From contig NC_030387.2 in NCBI RefSeq assembly GCF_001625215.2, forward strand, positions 38,463,606 to 38,527,605: a stretch of 64,000 nucleotides of DNA. Reading direction: 5' to 3'. This DNA comes from Daucus carota subsp. sativus (taxonomy: Eukaryota; Streptophyta; Magnoliopsida; Apiales; Apiaceae). Shown one piece after another: positions 1-10,611 of this stretch. A program made the position numbers and the translations under genes. Each line of letters starts with the position of its first letter. Position 1 is the first letter of the stretch. The notes under the pieces are model-generated. The model was not told the origin of the DNA. It made no database searches and was given only the letters and a program-made list of their open reading frames with translations.

Positions 1-2571
1 ATTGAAGTTTCACTCCGAAAGTTCCTGTAAAGCAAGGTAAGTCACTTGGCTTTTTAATTAAATGGAGAATTAATTCCAATATTTAATTGAGGACCCACTT
101 GCGTATATTAATTTGAGTGATCTAAAATACTTAAATTTATTCAATCAAATTGGTAAGTGTCTAATTTAGGATCATAGTATCTATTTTGGGATAATTAATA
201 GAGTCATATACATCTAAAGGAGCTTGGGGATTTTGCCTAAACTACTGTAAAATTTGGTCTTATGTTTAAGTTGGAGTTTTGATGAAGTGGTGATAAATTG
301 TTAAGATTGGTTGTGTTGATTAACGTGCTAATTGGAGATGGAGTTCGAGTCGGGGAGAGAGGAAGGAAAGTAGTAGGAGATGAGGGGAAAAAAAAAGATG
401 TGAGGGAGGTGAATATAGTAGTGACATAATGAGAATTTTACAAGTTGGAGGAATTTAATAAATTCCAAAAATATAGTAATTGGGTAGGTTAAATAATAAA
501 ATTAATAAAATATGGGAATTGAATTTATAAAGTAGGATTTGGGTTGAAAAAGGAAATAATAATATTGGAAGAGAAATGTTGGCTGTTGATGATTGGGGAG
601 ATTTTTGGTAAATTTGTACTTGTGCATGATTAGTAATATTACTAATAAAAATTGAAAAAGAAAATATATAACTATATAAGAATTAGATTTATATAGTTCG
701 ATTTGGTTGAATAAATAATATGGGGGATAAATGTTTGACTTAAGGTGATTGGGTTAATAAAGTGGTATTTGGGAGTCGTAAATAAAGTGTAGATTGAGAT
801 TTATTTTTTAGATTAATTATGTTGTGAGAATAAAATAGAGTTAAAAGAATGCTTGAAGACATAATTAGAGAGAAAATGGGATTTGTGATTGGTGTTTTAG
901 GAATTTAATAAGGAAAAATGGGGTTACTATTGAAAAGACTTTAAATGTTTAGAAATCGAAGGAGTTTGGTATTATTGTTAAAGCGGTAACTTTGGGAATG
1001 TAGTAGATAAACTTGAAAATCCGGTTTAGTTATTTATAAAATAATTTAATAAATGATTAAATTAGAGAGAAGTGAGACTTTGGGAAAATAAGAAGAATGT
1101 AAATTAGAAATATTTAGTTGGCTATTTGTCAAGGATAAGGCTTATACCAAAAGAGAGTTAAAAACAAGAGGTTGCAGTTAAATATTTAGAGAAAGAGAAT
1201 TGAATAACCATGTATCCATACGAGATTTAATATATACAAGAACAAATAATATTAAATAATTTATAGTGGATCTTTTAAGATCATTACTTAACGATGAATA
1301 TTACTAAATATTATTATTTTGTGGCATAGAATATTTCTTATTTGGAAAGGACGAAGCTCAATTATTCGATTTAAATTCAGAATTATTTTGCGAAGGAAGC
1401 CAGGCAAGTTCACTATCCCTCTCTTGATGTGAAGTTTCTCGTGCCTATTTAATAATTGTGTGAAAAGTGTTGATTGTGAAAATATTACATTTCGTACCAA
1501 TGTGAATCGAGAAAATATCTCCGTTTCATTATGAAGGCTTTAAGATATTGTTCAAATATTACTTTCTATAATCTGAGCCCTCTCATTGTACGGGGATGAG
1601 CTGATCCTAATAACGATAATATTTTGAATCTTTGAAACTTGAGGAGAATACATTGCAGCGATGATCTCACCACAATCAACCTACTCCCCTTTTGGAGATC
1701 ATCTTAATTCTTGGAATCTTGTTCTTTTAATTATCCTTCACTTCTACCTTCAGGTAATCTTTGTTGAAAGGGTGCATTGTTCGCACTTCTTTGGTAAAGA
1801 TGAGAAGTGTTTGTTTGGGAGAATTTCCTTGTATTCGGAGGAATCTGTTCAAGCTGGTCAACACGGATTTCTTAAATTCGTGGTAGAGTTGAATTTACTA
1901 TCTGGTAAGGCAGATAGTTTAGGGTTACAAATGTTAACCCTTATGCTAGCAAATGAGAGTGGTAGGTGTGTCTTGTGCGGTTACGATCAGACTGCAAAGA
2001 TCACACAGGAGAACGGTATTCACGAAATGGTACTGATCGAGCCATGTAGTGTTACCGAGAGGTGGAAGACCAGCGTTTTCCTTACTTGAACTTGATTTTT
2101 CATTTCACGGTAGCTGCTTTGTTGCTTTGACTTGAATTGTTTTCTATGCCTTACGTGCATATTCTGCTGATTGTTGTTTTGTTCTATGTGGACTTGCTGA
2201 GCAATTTGATTGCTCATTCTTGCATCTATTTTATTTCTTTTTGAGCAGTAAATAGTGAGTATGCCACAACTCAAGAAAACCGCCCGGAAATGGGTTTTTA
2301 GCAAAGGCAGAAAAAAGGCGCATCACCCAAGCTGAGACTGCTAGACTACGCCGTTTGGTTGTACGAGCTATAGTTATTATAATGGTCTGGAATCAGACTT
2401 CCCTTTATGTAATAAAGTTAGAGTCGGTAGTAATGTTGTAAGACGATCGACCCTGGACTTGTGGGGGCAAGAGTTGGATTATGTAATATTAATATGTAAT
2501 GCAAGTGTTCTTTTGAGTCAGATGTTTAGTGGCGGACCAGATCTGCGGGATGTGGATCTGGGGGCGTTACA
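1..2571. mobile_element. Probable Ty3/gypsy-type long LTR, partial (fossil)
   Basis: The right edge at about 2571 ends in GGGGGCGTTACA, the mirror of the TGTAACGCCCC start seen in many plant gypsy LTRs. The preceding 250 bases have LTR-like composition. No matching second end, polyprotein, primer-binding site or polypurine tract is visible, so the element either begins outside the window or is decayed. Orientation cannot be fixed because both LTR termini share the short inverted repeat. A 142-residue open frame at 1661-2089 resembles nothing I recognise. The assignment of everything left of about 2100 to this element is inference. Confidence 0.4.
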
Positions 2572-3162
2572 TCATTAATTCCCGCCGCTTCTAACATTGG
2601 ACCAACAAGGCGAGAGCAGAAGCAAAGAACTCCGTTTGAATGAGTTTACGAGTTAAGATGATTTATAACGCGATAAACTTGTGAGTTAAGATGATTTATA
2701 ATGTGACTTATATGATAAGTTTGGAGTTTAAAATATATTTTTATATAATTCTAACTTATATATTAATGATTTATGAGTTATTAAAAATAAAAATAAAATT
2801 ATTTATAGGTAATTTATATCTTATGAGTAATTTATATAAATTAAATTAAAAAAAATTAAGTCGTCAAGAAAAATATCTCAAACTAATTTCTGATTTTAAG
2901 TCAATTTCTAAGTTATTTTTAATTTTGATCCGACTTATATAACTCATTACACTAACAAACATTTTTCAGCTTAAAGTCGAAAATGACTCGAGCAGACTCC
3001 ATTATATCGTCCGAGTTGAATTGAATGACCATATGGCTAATTAATTATGAAACTTTTTTTAACTTGTAAGAGAGTAATATTATATAAAGATATGCATTTT
3101 TATGTTAATTAAGCTCCATTTATGAATTCCTGGACCGGGGTTGCTACAACTGATTTGTTAGG
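2572..3162. other. AT-rich intergenic stretch
   Basis: No coding region is recognised. The part from about 2640 to 2990 is made of repeated AT-rich words such as 'aagatgatttataa' and 'tttaagtc'. It resembles the AT-rich sequence near 33830-34110, so both may be remnants of one old short transposon. This is weak similarity by eye only. Confidence 0.3.
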
Positions 3163-3640
3163 ACCCTGGACCCTGGTGGCGTCACATGGTTAGGTTTGAG
3201 TTCCGTCGTGGTCATCTTTTCTTGATTATCGATCATCTCATGTCTTGCTTAGCAAACCTCCTGAACTAAAAATGGATTCCATTCTAAGCTTTGTTCTAAA
3301 AGTTGATGATTAATCTTGTAACTCACCTAATTGATTAAATATTCGATTCAATTAATCATCCAATTATTTAATCGGGATTAATATTCAGATAATCCTTATA
3401 CTGACTTCACTTGTTATATCCGATTCTCACTTTTACGACACGTACATGACTTTAACCGCGTGATCAGCAGATTTAGTGGTGGAGGTACTGTTTTAAGAGA
3501 TTAGTCTGCGTGATCAAAAGACTTACTGCTATATTCGTCATATATATTTACATGCAACAAGGTCCTGAAGTTCAAACATATCATATCCCCGAGAAGCTTG
3601 CTATACAGGAAAAGCTTATTGACTTCATGGCTTCTGTGAA
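3163..3640 (+). pseudogene. Fragment of the lipoate-ligase gene (end of intron 1 plus exon 2)
   Basis: This stretch is a decayed partial copy of the intact gene at 10612-13005. Matching pieces appear in the same order as at 11317-11610: GGACCCTG with following intron sequence, CTTAGCAAACCTCCTGAACT across the intron 1 acceptor, the segment encoding the RRFSGGG motif (about 3464-3492), and ATGCAACAAGG followed by CCTGAAGTTCAA (about 3553-3578). Because intron sequence is included, the copy arose at DNA level and not from mRNA. An unrelated insert of about 150 bases (roughly 3310-3455) splits the exon, and the frame is lost. It has no start, no exons 3-4 and no likely function. Confidence 0.75.
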
Positions 3641-4293
3641 AGATCTTATCATACCATGAAATTTCCTTGTAATTGTGTAGCATATATATTTACGTTATGA
3701 TAGTGACATGTTTGTTTTGTTCATTAAATCGAAAGTTACAATAATCTGTGTTATGTTTGAAGCGGATTGATAAAGCAAAAGTAATTATCAGCTAATGAAC
3801 TTTCAGAAATTTGACGTCTGAACCAAGTATAATACGTACAAGTGACAATATCCAAGAAACTACCAGGAAAATTCCTCGACAGGCCCAGTTCAGGCCTGGA
3901 TTTTAGTTCCGTTGTCTTCTTTGCTTGGATTAAACATTGAACTGATTCTTTATCTCTTTATATCAGTTAAAATGAAATACACACTTTTCATAACAGAAGT
4001 GACTTAATATCCCAGCTTTAGCAATAAGTATTTCTTTTCACACTATCTCTTAACTATTGATTTCTTCAGTGAAAACAAGGACTGGCGACTTCTCCTTAGC
4101 TTCGCATACAAGATATAATTATAGCAATAATTGCGGCCAAGGAAATAGGCGAGATGCTTCGTGCAACTTTGGGTGTTTGTCTTGGAAAGCTTATGTTATC
4201 TACCGACTACTTTGCCGATTTTCTATGCATTTTCCTCAGGCTTTGAATGACTTTTACCTTCACATAGGCCAATATGAATACCAGACCATCTAT

Positions 4294-4302
4294 CTATAAA
4301 TG
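4294..4302 (+). promoter_or_regulatory. Putative TATA box of the CML gene
   Basis: CTATAAATG lies about 125 bases upstream of the chosen start codon at 4426, a normal distance for a plant core promoter with a short leader. It overlaps the in-frame upstream ATG at 4300, which argues that this ATG is not transcribed and that 4426 is the true start. Confidence 0.5.
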
Positions 4303-4425
4303 CTGAAATGCAATACCATAAATCTATACTTCTCACAGAAGATACTCATTCAACAGCTCAGTCACTCTTCTACACCTCTCTTTTTTCCTCATCTACTATT
4401 ATATTTCTTTCATCTCGAAACGACC

Positions 4426-5022
4426 ATGAGTAAAGCAATTTCAGTAGGGGGAATAATCTTGATGGGAATCAAGTCAGCTAGCCTCACATCACTTGTCAGC
4501 ATTAGCGTATTGTTTATGGTTCTATGTTGTTTAATAGAACTATACGACGACTTCTATTCATCTTTTGTTCAGCCCTCACTAGACTTCCTCTATGTCACAT
4601 GGAAATGTTATTCCGCCAAGGGGACTAATCCTCACTCTAACGACGATAATCATGATTGCAGAGACACTAGGTGGATATTACGAGCAGAAGTTGAGATGGT
4701 AATGGAAAGATTAGGACTTTCTAGCCACCCAAATTGTGACAAGAAGTTGCAAGAGAGATTTAGTTCACATGAGATAGCAAATATGTTCAATGTGAATGAG
4801 CCAAGCCTAGGGGAAGTCCAGCAAGCTTTCGATTTGTTTGATGAGAATAGTGATGGTTATGTAGACCAAAAGGAGTTAGCTAGAGTCCTCAAGAGGCTGG
4901 GCTTAAAAGAATTTTCAGAAACAGAATATCGGAAGATGATTAAAATTTATGATCGAAACGGGGACGGACTTATTGATTTTTTCGAGTTCTGTGAGCTCGT
5001 CGAGGATAGCTTTAGTTGTTAA
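4426..5022 (+). CDS. CML-type EF-hand calcium-binding protein with N-terminal hydrophobic segment
   Basis: Single-exon gene of 198 residues. Two canonical EF-hand loops are visible near the C terminus: residues 139-150 (DENSDGYVDQKE) and 176-187 (DRNGDGLIDFFE), each with Asp at position 1, Gly at 6 and Glu at 12. Residues about 19-40 are strongly hydrophobic and could anchor the protein in a membrane or act as a signal anchor. This layout matches the plant CML45/CML46 group, in which a poorly conserved N-terminal half precedes one EF-hand pair. Such proteins are thought to relay calcium signals; the target here is unknown. The start at 4426 (accATGa) is preferred over an in-frame ATG at 4300 because that one falls in the TATA box. 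No introns, as is common for CML genes. Confidence 0.85.
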   Translation: MSKAISVGGIILMGIKSASLTSLVSISVLFMVLCCLIELYDDFYSSFVQPSLDFLYVTWKCYSAKGTNPHSNDDNHDCRDTRWILRAEVEMVMERLGLSSHPNCDKKLQERFSSHEIANMFNVNEPSLGEVQQAFDLFDENSDGYVDQKELARVLKRLGLKEFSETEYRKMIKIYDRNGDGLIDFFEFCELVEDSFSC

Positions 5023-6043
5023 TGCGTTCTTACTCTAATTTCCCCCCCCCTTTAGTTGTTTCTGAGCAATGTTTAATCAATGCATGCTTTGCCTTGCTGG
5101 TCGCTACTACTCCCATCCTGTTTTATTTTATTCAGACATTTTGAGACATTTTTTAGGTAGACGGAACGGATGATAAAAAATTATTATTTTTGATTAATTT
5201 TTTTTAAATAAAATTTTAAATGTATATTTTTAATCAGAAAAACAAAAATAATATTTTTAACTACCTGCTCAAAATACTTAAAAATGTTTCTTAAAAATTA
5301 AATGATCAAACAAAAATTATTTAAAATATGCATTAAAAGTCAAAGCGTCCAGACTATGTTGAGTAATACAGACTACAGAGGTGAGCTGTCTTTATATGAG
5401 CATATGACACATACTTGCAAGAACAAAATTCCCAGTCACAAGTTCATCTAATTCTTGACCAGACCAACCTGTATTCCGGACCACTAATTCATGTACATTA
5501 ACAGATTTTATAGTAAATTATTCATGTAATTTAGATTACATATAAAATGTGTTTAGCGTGTTTTGTGCACTATTATACTTGCGTTTAGCAACTCACTGAT
5601 GACATAAAACCTAGATGGAAAAGATAATCAAACAGATTCGCTATTGATATGTTAAGATAATAGAGGAAACTAAATATCAGACGTATCAAAAATATATCTC
5701 AATATCTATTTTTATTTTTATCTTTTGCACTATAAATTTTAACATAGAAATTATTATATATATATTTTTTCTTCGATACTAATAGATAAAAGAATGATAG
5801 TATAATTTTGGAAGAGCGTGTCCAAAATGATAATGCGCGATAAGTGTTTTCAAAACAATTTGAAGAATGCGTATAAAAAAGTTGCACATGAGTGTAAATA
5901 AAAGATGCGTTTCATCTGTACATGTGTTTCCGTGATGCAGAAAATGTATGTTATTGCAGAATGTTTTTATTTTAAAATAATTATCCGCACAATGCTCATG
6001 CACAAGATGCGTGTTATTGTAGAAAGTTGTTTTTTAAAAATAA
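5023..6043. other. Intergenic, with degenerate MITE-like sequence and a short imperfect repeat
   Basis: No gene is recognised. About 5108-5350 has the composition of a Stowaway-like MITE (starts 'tactactccca', with internal self-complementary AT-rich arms and 'gtcaaagcgtc' near its end), but no clean terminal repeat or TA duplication remains. At about 5934-6045 a segment containing 'gatgc..gttattg.agaa' followed by 'ttttaaaataa' occurs twice. Confidence 0.3.
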
Positions 6044-7598
6044 CTAGTTGAGAATCCGCGCGTTGCGGCGGCTTATAAAAGTTATATTAATAATTCAATA
6101 TTAATATTTGTAGAATGCAATAATTTTGTGGTTGTCTATAAAATGTATATTAATGTTTCCAAGTTATTATTTATAGGATAAAATAAATTTTATGCTATAA
6201 AAATCTTGATGTAATACCAATACTAATATATAAAATTGGAATATAATTCATGGTGAAAAAATGAAAATAAATTTATACACGTATTAACAAATTAATTTGT
6301 GTTTTTTTAAAAATAATCATGTTATTACATTGGCACCTTCTTCCAATTTTTTTTATTGATTGTGCACGAAAACATCTAACATAAATATGTAAGATAGCAG
6401 TCTATAACTACTGTTGCTTGTAAGGATTTTTATTTTTTAATACTGTATAAACAACCTTCACTTAAAAATTGCTTGAACGGAGCAAACAGATTATTCATGA
6501 ATAATTCTTTCATGTATACAAAGTAAATCATATAAAAATTGACAACAACAAACATGTCCGATGAACAAAACAAATATTATAAACGAATAACCAACAAACA
6601 TACATCACTAATAGTTAATTTATTGATATCATCCATCAATATCATGTCAAGACTATATTATTTTCCTGTATTTGGATTTGTTGACTTCCACATAGCGGTC
6701 TATAACTACCTTTGCTTGCAATAACCTTTATTTTTTTTAATACTGTATAAACATCCTTCACTTATCGTCGCAGAAGAACGGCACCACCGAGTTGGAAATC
6801 GAGCAAGAGAACTATCACCAGAGAGAGGTAGGGTTGTGGTATTCAAAGAGAGGAGGTTGTGTTTAGATGATCCAAAACCCTGTGTGCTACTCTTTCCCAT
6901 AATTAAATAATCTGAAACAAAATTAGATTGAAATTGAAATATAGGAGGTTGTGTTTAGATGATCCAAAACCCTACAATCTATAGGGGTATTTATAGGTGC
7001 AGAGAGACTTATGTGCTACTCTTTCTCATAATTAAATAATCTGAAACAAAATCAAATTAAAAATTTCAAACTACTATATTCCATAAATAATCTGAAACAA
7101 AATCAGATACTGAAACTTGCTTTTTACATACCTGAAACTGAAAAAGGTAGTTCTGAAACTTGCTTCTAATATATCCGAAACTAAAAAAGGCAGTTCTAAT
7201 TTTTGATATTTTTCATCTGAAAATTTCAGAAAATTAATAAAATAAAACGGCGGAGCGATGTGAGAGGCGCCACCTACACGCCCCTCGCTCCTCCTTTATA
7301 TAGAAACAAAATTAAATTAAAACTTTCAAGTTACTATATTCCATAAATAATCTGAAACAAAATCATATTATATAGAAACAAAATCAAATTAAAACTTTCA
7401 AGCTACTATATTCCATAAATATTCTGAAACAAAATCAGATCCTGAAACTTGCTTCCAATATATCCGAAACTAAAAAAGGTAGTTCTAATTTTTGGTATTT
7501 TTCATCCAAAAATTCCAGAAAATTAGAAAAATAGAACAGAGCGATGTGGGAGACGCCACCTACACGCCCCTCGCTTCTCCTTTATATAAGTATATTGA
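6044..7598 (-). mobile_element. Non-autonomous Helitron-like element
   Basis: Read on the minus strand, the element starts TCAATATACTTATATAAAGG (at 7598), typical of plant Helitron 5' ends, and finishes with a GC-rich stem (CCGC...GCGG, about 6056-6071) followed by CTAG at 6044-6047. The flanking bases are A on the 5' side and T on the 3' side, as expected for insertion between A and T without target duplication. There is no RepHel coding sequence. The interior is built from repeats: the 'gccacctacacgcccctcgct' end region occurs twice (about 7268 and 7557), with tandemly repeated 'ctgaaacaaaatca' and 'tactatattccataaat' units between them. A roughly 30-base 'aggaggttgtgtttagatga' segment also occurs twice (6852 and 6944). 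Confidence 0.7.
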
Positions 7599-7877
7599 TT
7601 TATCTATATATATTTTTTTGCAACACGAGGTACTTTGACAAATATTTTATGAAATATTAGTCAGCTTCTTCACACACGCATTTTAATTAGAAAATTAGTG
7701 TGTATGCAGGGGGCTCGTTATTATTTGTAGGACGAAATTAATTAAAAGTTGTCGTATAAAATTTGAAAAATATTTGTTTTACTTTGGCATTTTTAAAAAC
7801 AAAATTATAAATATAAATTTTGAAAGATAAATCAAAAGCAAATATATAGTTAGCATTTAATAAAATTTTAACTTGTA

Positions 7878-8002
7878 CTCCCTCTGGTCCATTATACAGG
7901 GCGTTTGACTTTATACGTATCTTTAGGAGGTTTGACCACATGCAAAACGCCTAAAATTACATGTAAAAAGTCAAACGAACCTATATAATGGATCAAATGA
8001 AG
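7878..8002. mobile_element. Stowaway-like MITE (short, diverged)
   Basis: Starts CTCCCTCTGGTCCATTATA and ends with the imperfect inverse TATAATGGATCAAATGAAG, flanked by TA on both sides (7876-7877 and 8003-8004). The interior is self-complementary around 'gtttgac' and 'gtcaaac'. This matches Tc1/mariner-derived Stowaway MITEs. Confidence 0.65.
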
Positions 8003-8736
8003 TATATAATACGATTATCATTCATATATATTTAATACCATCAAGTCAATGCTATTATTCGATTAATTTGATTGGTAACTCGATTTTGAGTTTGATTCGG
8101 ATAAAGCTGAACATAACTTGAGTCAAAAACTTCTTTTCTCTGTTGGAAATTTTGTTATTTTAGTTTCTATTGACATTCCCTCTTTGAGATGTGTTCTTCG
8201 AGATTTAATTTGAGAGGAGTCCTCTCGTTGTGAATATTCTTTTCTTGGTATAAAATTTTACAAGGTGTAGCGCTCATTTACCAAAAGAATAAATAAATCT
8301 GGGCAACTTGGATTATACATTAAATTGAAAAATAAAGAACAAGTTAAAAACGGAAAAAATCTCACATGATAACATAATTATCTAACATATGTAAAAGTTT
8401 ATATAATATTATAACGTAAACTATAAATTATTATACAATCTATATATCTATATATAAATTAATGATTTAATATCTAAAATCAAATTATAACTATATTCAT
8501 TTTTTTAAATAAGTAATTTTCAACTAATATGAATACTCGTTACTCAATAAGCTTATCAAGTCAAATCGAAATTCAAATTTTAGAACATTAGTTAGCTGTT
8601 AATTGACTTGCCACTTAAAGTGTTGGAGTTTTATTGAACACCATCACCAATCATATTCTTTAGATCACAAGATATATGCCTAAAACAAAAAATTTTGTAC
8701 TCCCGCTCTCTAACACAAGACGTATCAAATCTACTA

Positions 8737-9038
8737 CTCCCTCTGTCCCGAAAAGATTGAACTGCTTTGACTTTCACGGAGATTAAGAAAAAGATAGTAA
8801 AAAGGTTGAAAAGTTGGTAAAGTGGTGGGACCCATCAAAATTTTAATAATAGATTTGAGATAGTGGAGGAAAGTAGTGGGTGTAATAGTGTTTATATTAT
8901 TATAGAATAGAGATAGTGGAAGAAAGTAGTGGGTGTAATAGTGAAAAGTAGTGTTCAAAAATAATAAGTTTAATAGGTTCATTTTTTTTGGGACGTCCCA
9001 AAAAGGAATAAGTGTCAATTAAAATGGGACGGAGGGAG
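8737..9038. mobile_element. Stowaway-like MITE
   Basis: Terminal inverted repeats CTCCCTCTGTCCC and GGGACGGAGGGAG are flanked by a TA target duplication (8735-8736, 9039-9040). The 302-bp interior contains two copies of 'agatagtgga(g/a)gaaagtagtgggtg'. It shares family features with the element at 38627-38907, including 'aagtggtggga' and 'gtgtcccaaaaagga'-like words. Confidence 0.8.
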
Positions 9039-9597
9039 TATTTCTTATGAAATTTAGTGTTAATAATTAATGTAAAACTCTAAATTAATAAATATGATTG
9101 TATTATTACACACACAAAAATATATATGTGTGTGTGATTAAAAATAAGATTAGCAAACAAATCACTCCATTAAAAATATAAAAACTAATTAATTATAATA
9201 TTAGAAATAACACTAAGTTAAATCGAAATTAATTTGAGGTATCCGCACATGCAAATTTTTTTTTTTTTTTGATAATATGAGAATCAAGAGATCTTGATTT
9301 AATAGTTATGATCGCAGAGTTTACATGAGAGTTAGTTTATATATCTCAAAATTCAATTCACATATTTCATTCTTTTTTAATAAACAGTCATAAATAAGTG
9401 ACAACTATAATTAAATAGATATTTATTATGTAAATGTATTAATTACTAATACTTAATATTTCAAGTATAATAAATGAATCATCTATTGGTAATTTTGTAA
9501 TTACAATTAAAATAAGGATATAATGGATATTTCACAATTATTTTATTGGCTCTTTTTGCCCTTGATTACCATTTAATATATAGAAGCAGATTATATA

Positions 9598-10487
9598 CTG
9601 TCCACAGACCCAAACGCCAAGAAAATCTTCAGGGCGCAACCAGCCCATGGCTGGGATGGGCTATAGCTCCAGACCAAAACAAATTTTATAAAATTTATTT
9701 ATGTATTTGCTAGCCCAATAGAGTTTCAGCGAAGCTAGTCCAACAAAACAAAACAAAACCTAATTACAGGTCCAGTGTCCACCAAATTAAACCAACGTAA
9801 TACACAGTTACACAGGGACACGGTGTTGTCTCTGTTATCTTCACACTTCACAGCCCGCTGCTCCGCTCTGCGCCTCCGCCGACCGCCGACCGCCGACCGG
9901 TGCCGCTCCGCTGCTCCGCCGCGGCTCCAGGCTCTTGCTCCGCATTCCGCAATGTAATATTTATTTCTCAATCAATTTGATTTTTATAATTTTTATGTAT
10001 CTGCAAAAGTAAAACTCATTCAATGTATAAGTTTTATGTATATTTTTCATACGAAATTCTCAGTCAATTAGCGAAATTATAAAGTTTAAAGGGTCGCCAA
10101 CTTGCCATGTGCTTTCTAATTATACTGTATAATTTATACAGAAGTCGTTTTGTATAATTTAAATCATTTGTCAGATAATTTATTTTGTGATCCCAATTTT
10201 AGGTAGTTCAATTTGAAAAACAGAGCAAACTTATCGAATATTAATTGGATAATGTGGATGATTCTGACTGTTTGCTGGTGTTTCTGTTTTTGTTTTAGCA
10301 AGCATATTACTTTCAGAGCTCGCATTCATTGTTTGTTTATATTATTGCAGGAGTCACGATCGAAAGAGAACAAAAACATTGTTTTCGTTTTTAAGTCAAA
10401 AAATTATGTTATATATAGGTATTGGGTTGTGAATTTTATACTGTCTCTTTCGCCCAGCCCAGGTGGATTCTAAATCCCGGTTCCGCC
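9598..10487. mobile_element. Probable hAT transposon remnant upstream of the lipoate-ligase gene
   Basis: The right edge (about 10455-10487) reads, in reverse complement, GGCGGAACCGGGATTTAGAA followed by a GGGCTGGGCG stretch. This resembles the CAGTGGCGGA...-type ends of plant hAT elements. The left edge near 9598 is weaker, with 'agacccaaacgcc' then a CCAGCCCATGGCTGGG palindrome. The middle has a GC-rich block (9840-9950) with a CCGAC-CG triple repeat, unlike its surroundings. No transposase frame is recognised, and no clean 8-bp target duplication was found. Confidence 0.35.
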
Positions 10488-10611
10488 AAAACCCCCTCAA
10501 TCCCTAACCATTCGCCGGAGCTCCGGCGGCTCGATTTCCGGTAAACTAAACTCCTTCACTCATACACACACGTACGAAGATAAGTAGCAAAAGGGTCTCT
10601 CAAATTCTCCA

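Larger units (their letters stand above)
7599..10611. other. Intergenic interval between the Helitron and the lipoate-ligase gene
   Basis: No gene is recognised. It holds a Stowaway-like MITE at 7878-8002, another at 8737-9038, and a probable hAT remnant at about 9598-10487 (listed separately). The rest is AT-rich. The longer open frames near 9735-9971 lie in a GC-rich segment and look like chance frames. Confidence 0.5.

Noticed and set aside
1661-2089. 142-residue open frame near the left edge
   Set aside because: No family motif is recognised, and it lies within sequence that looks like a decayed LTR-type element.
4300-4425. Upstream in-frame extension of the CML gene
   Set aside because: The ATG at 4300 overlaps a TATA box and the extra residues are not like the family N terminus.
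9735-9971. Overlapping open frames rich in Arg and Ala on both strands
   Set aside because: They come from a GC-rich repeated block and mirror each other on the two strands, as expected for compositional artefacts.
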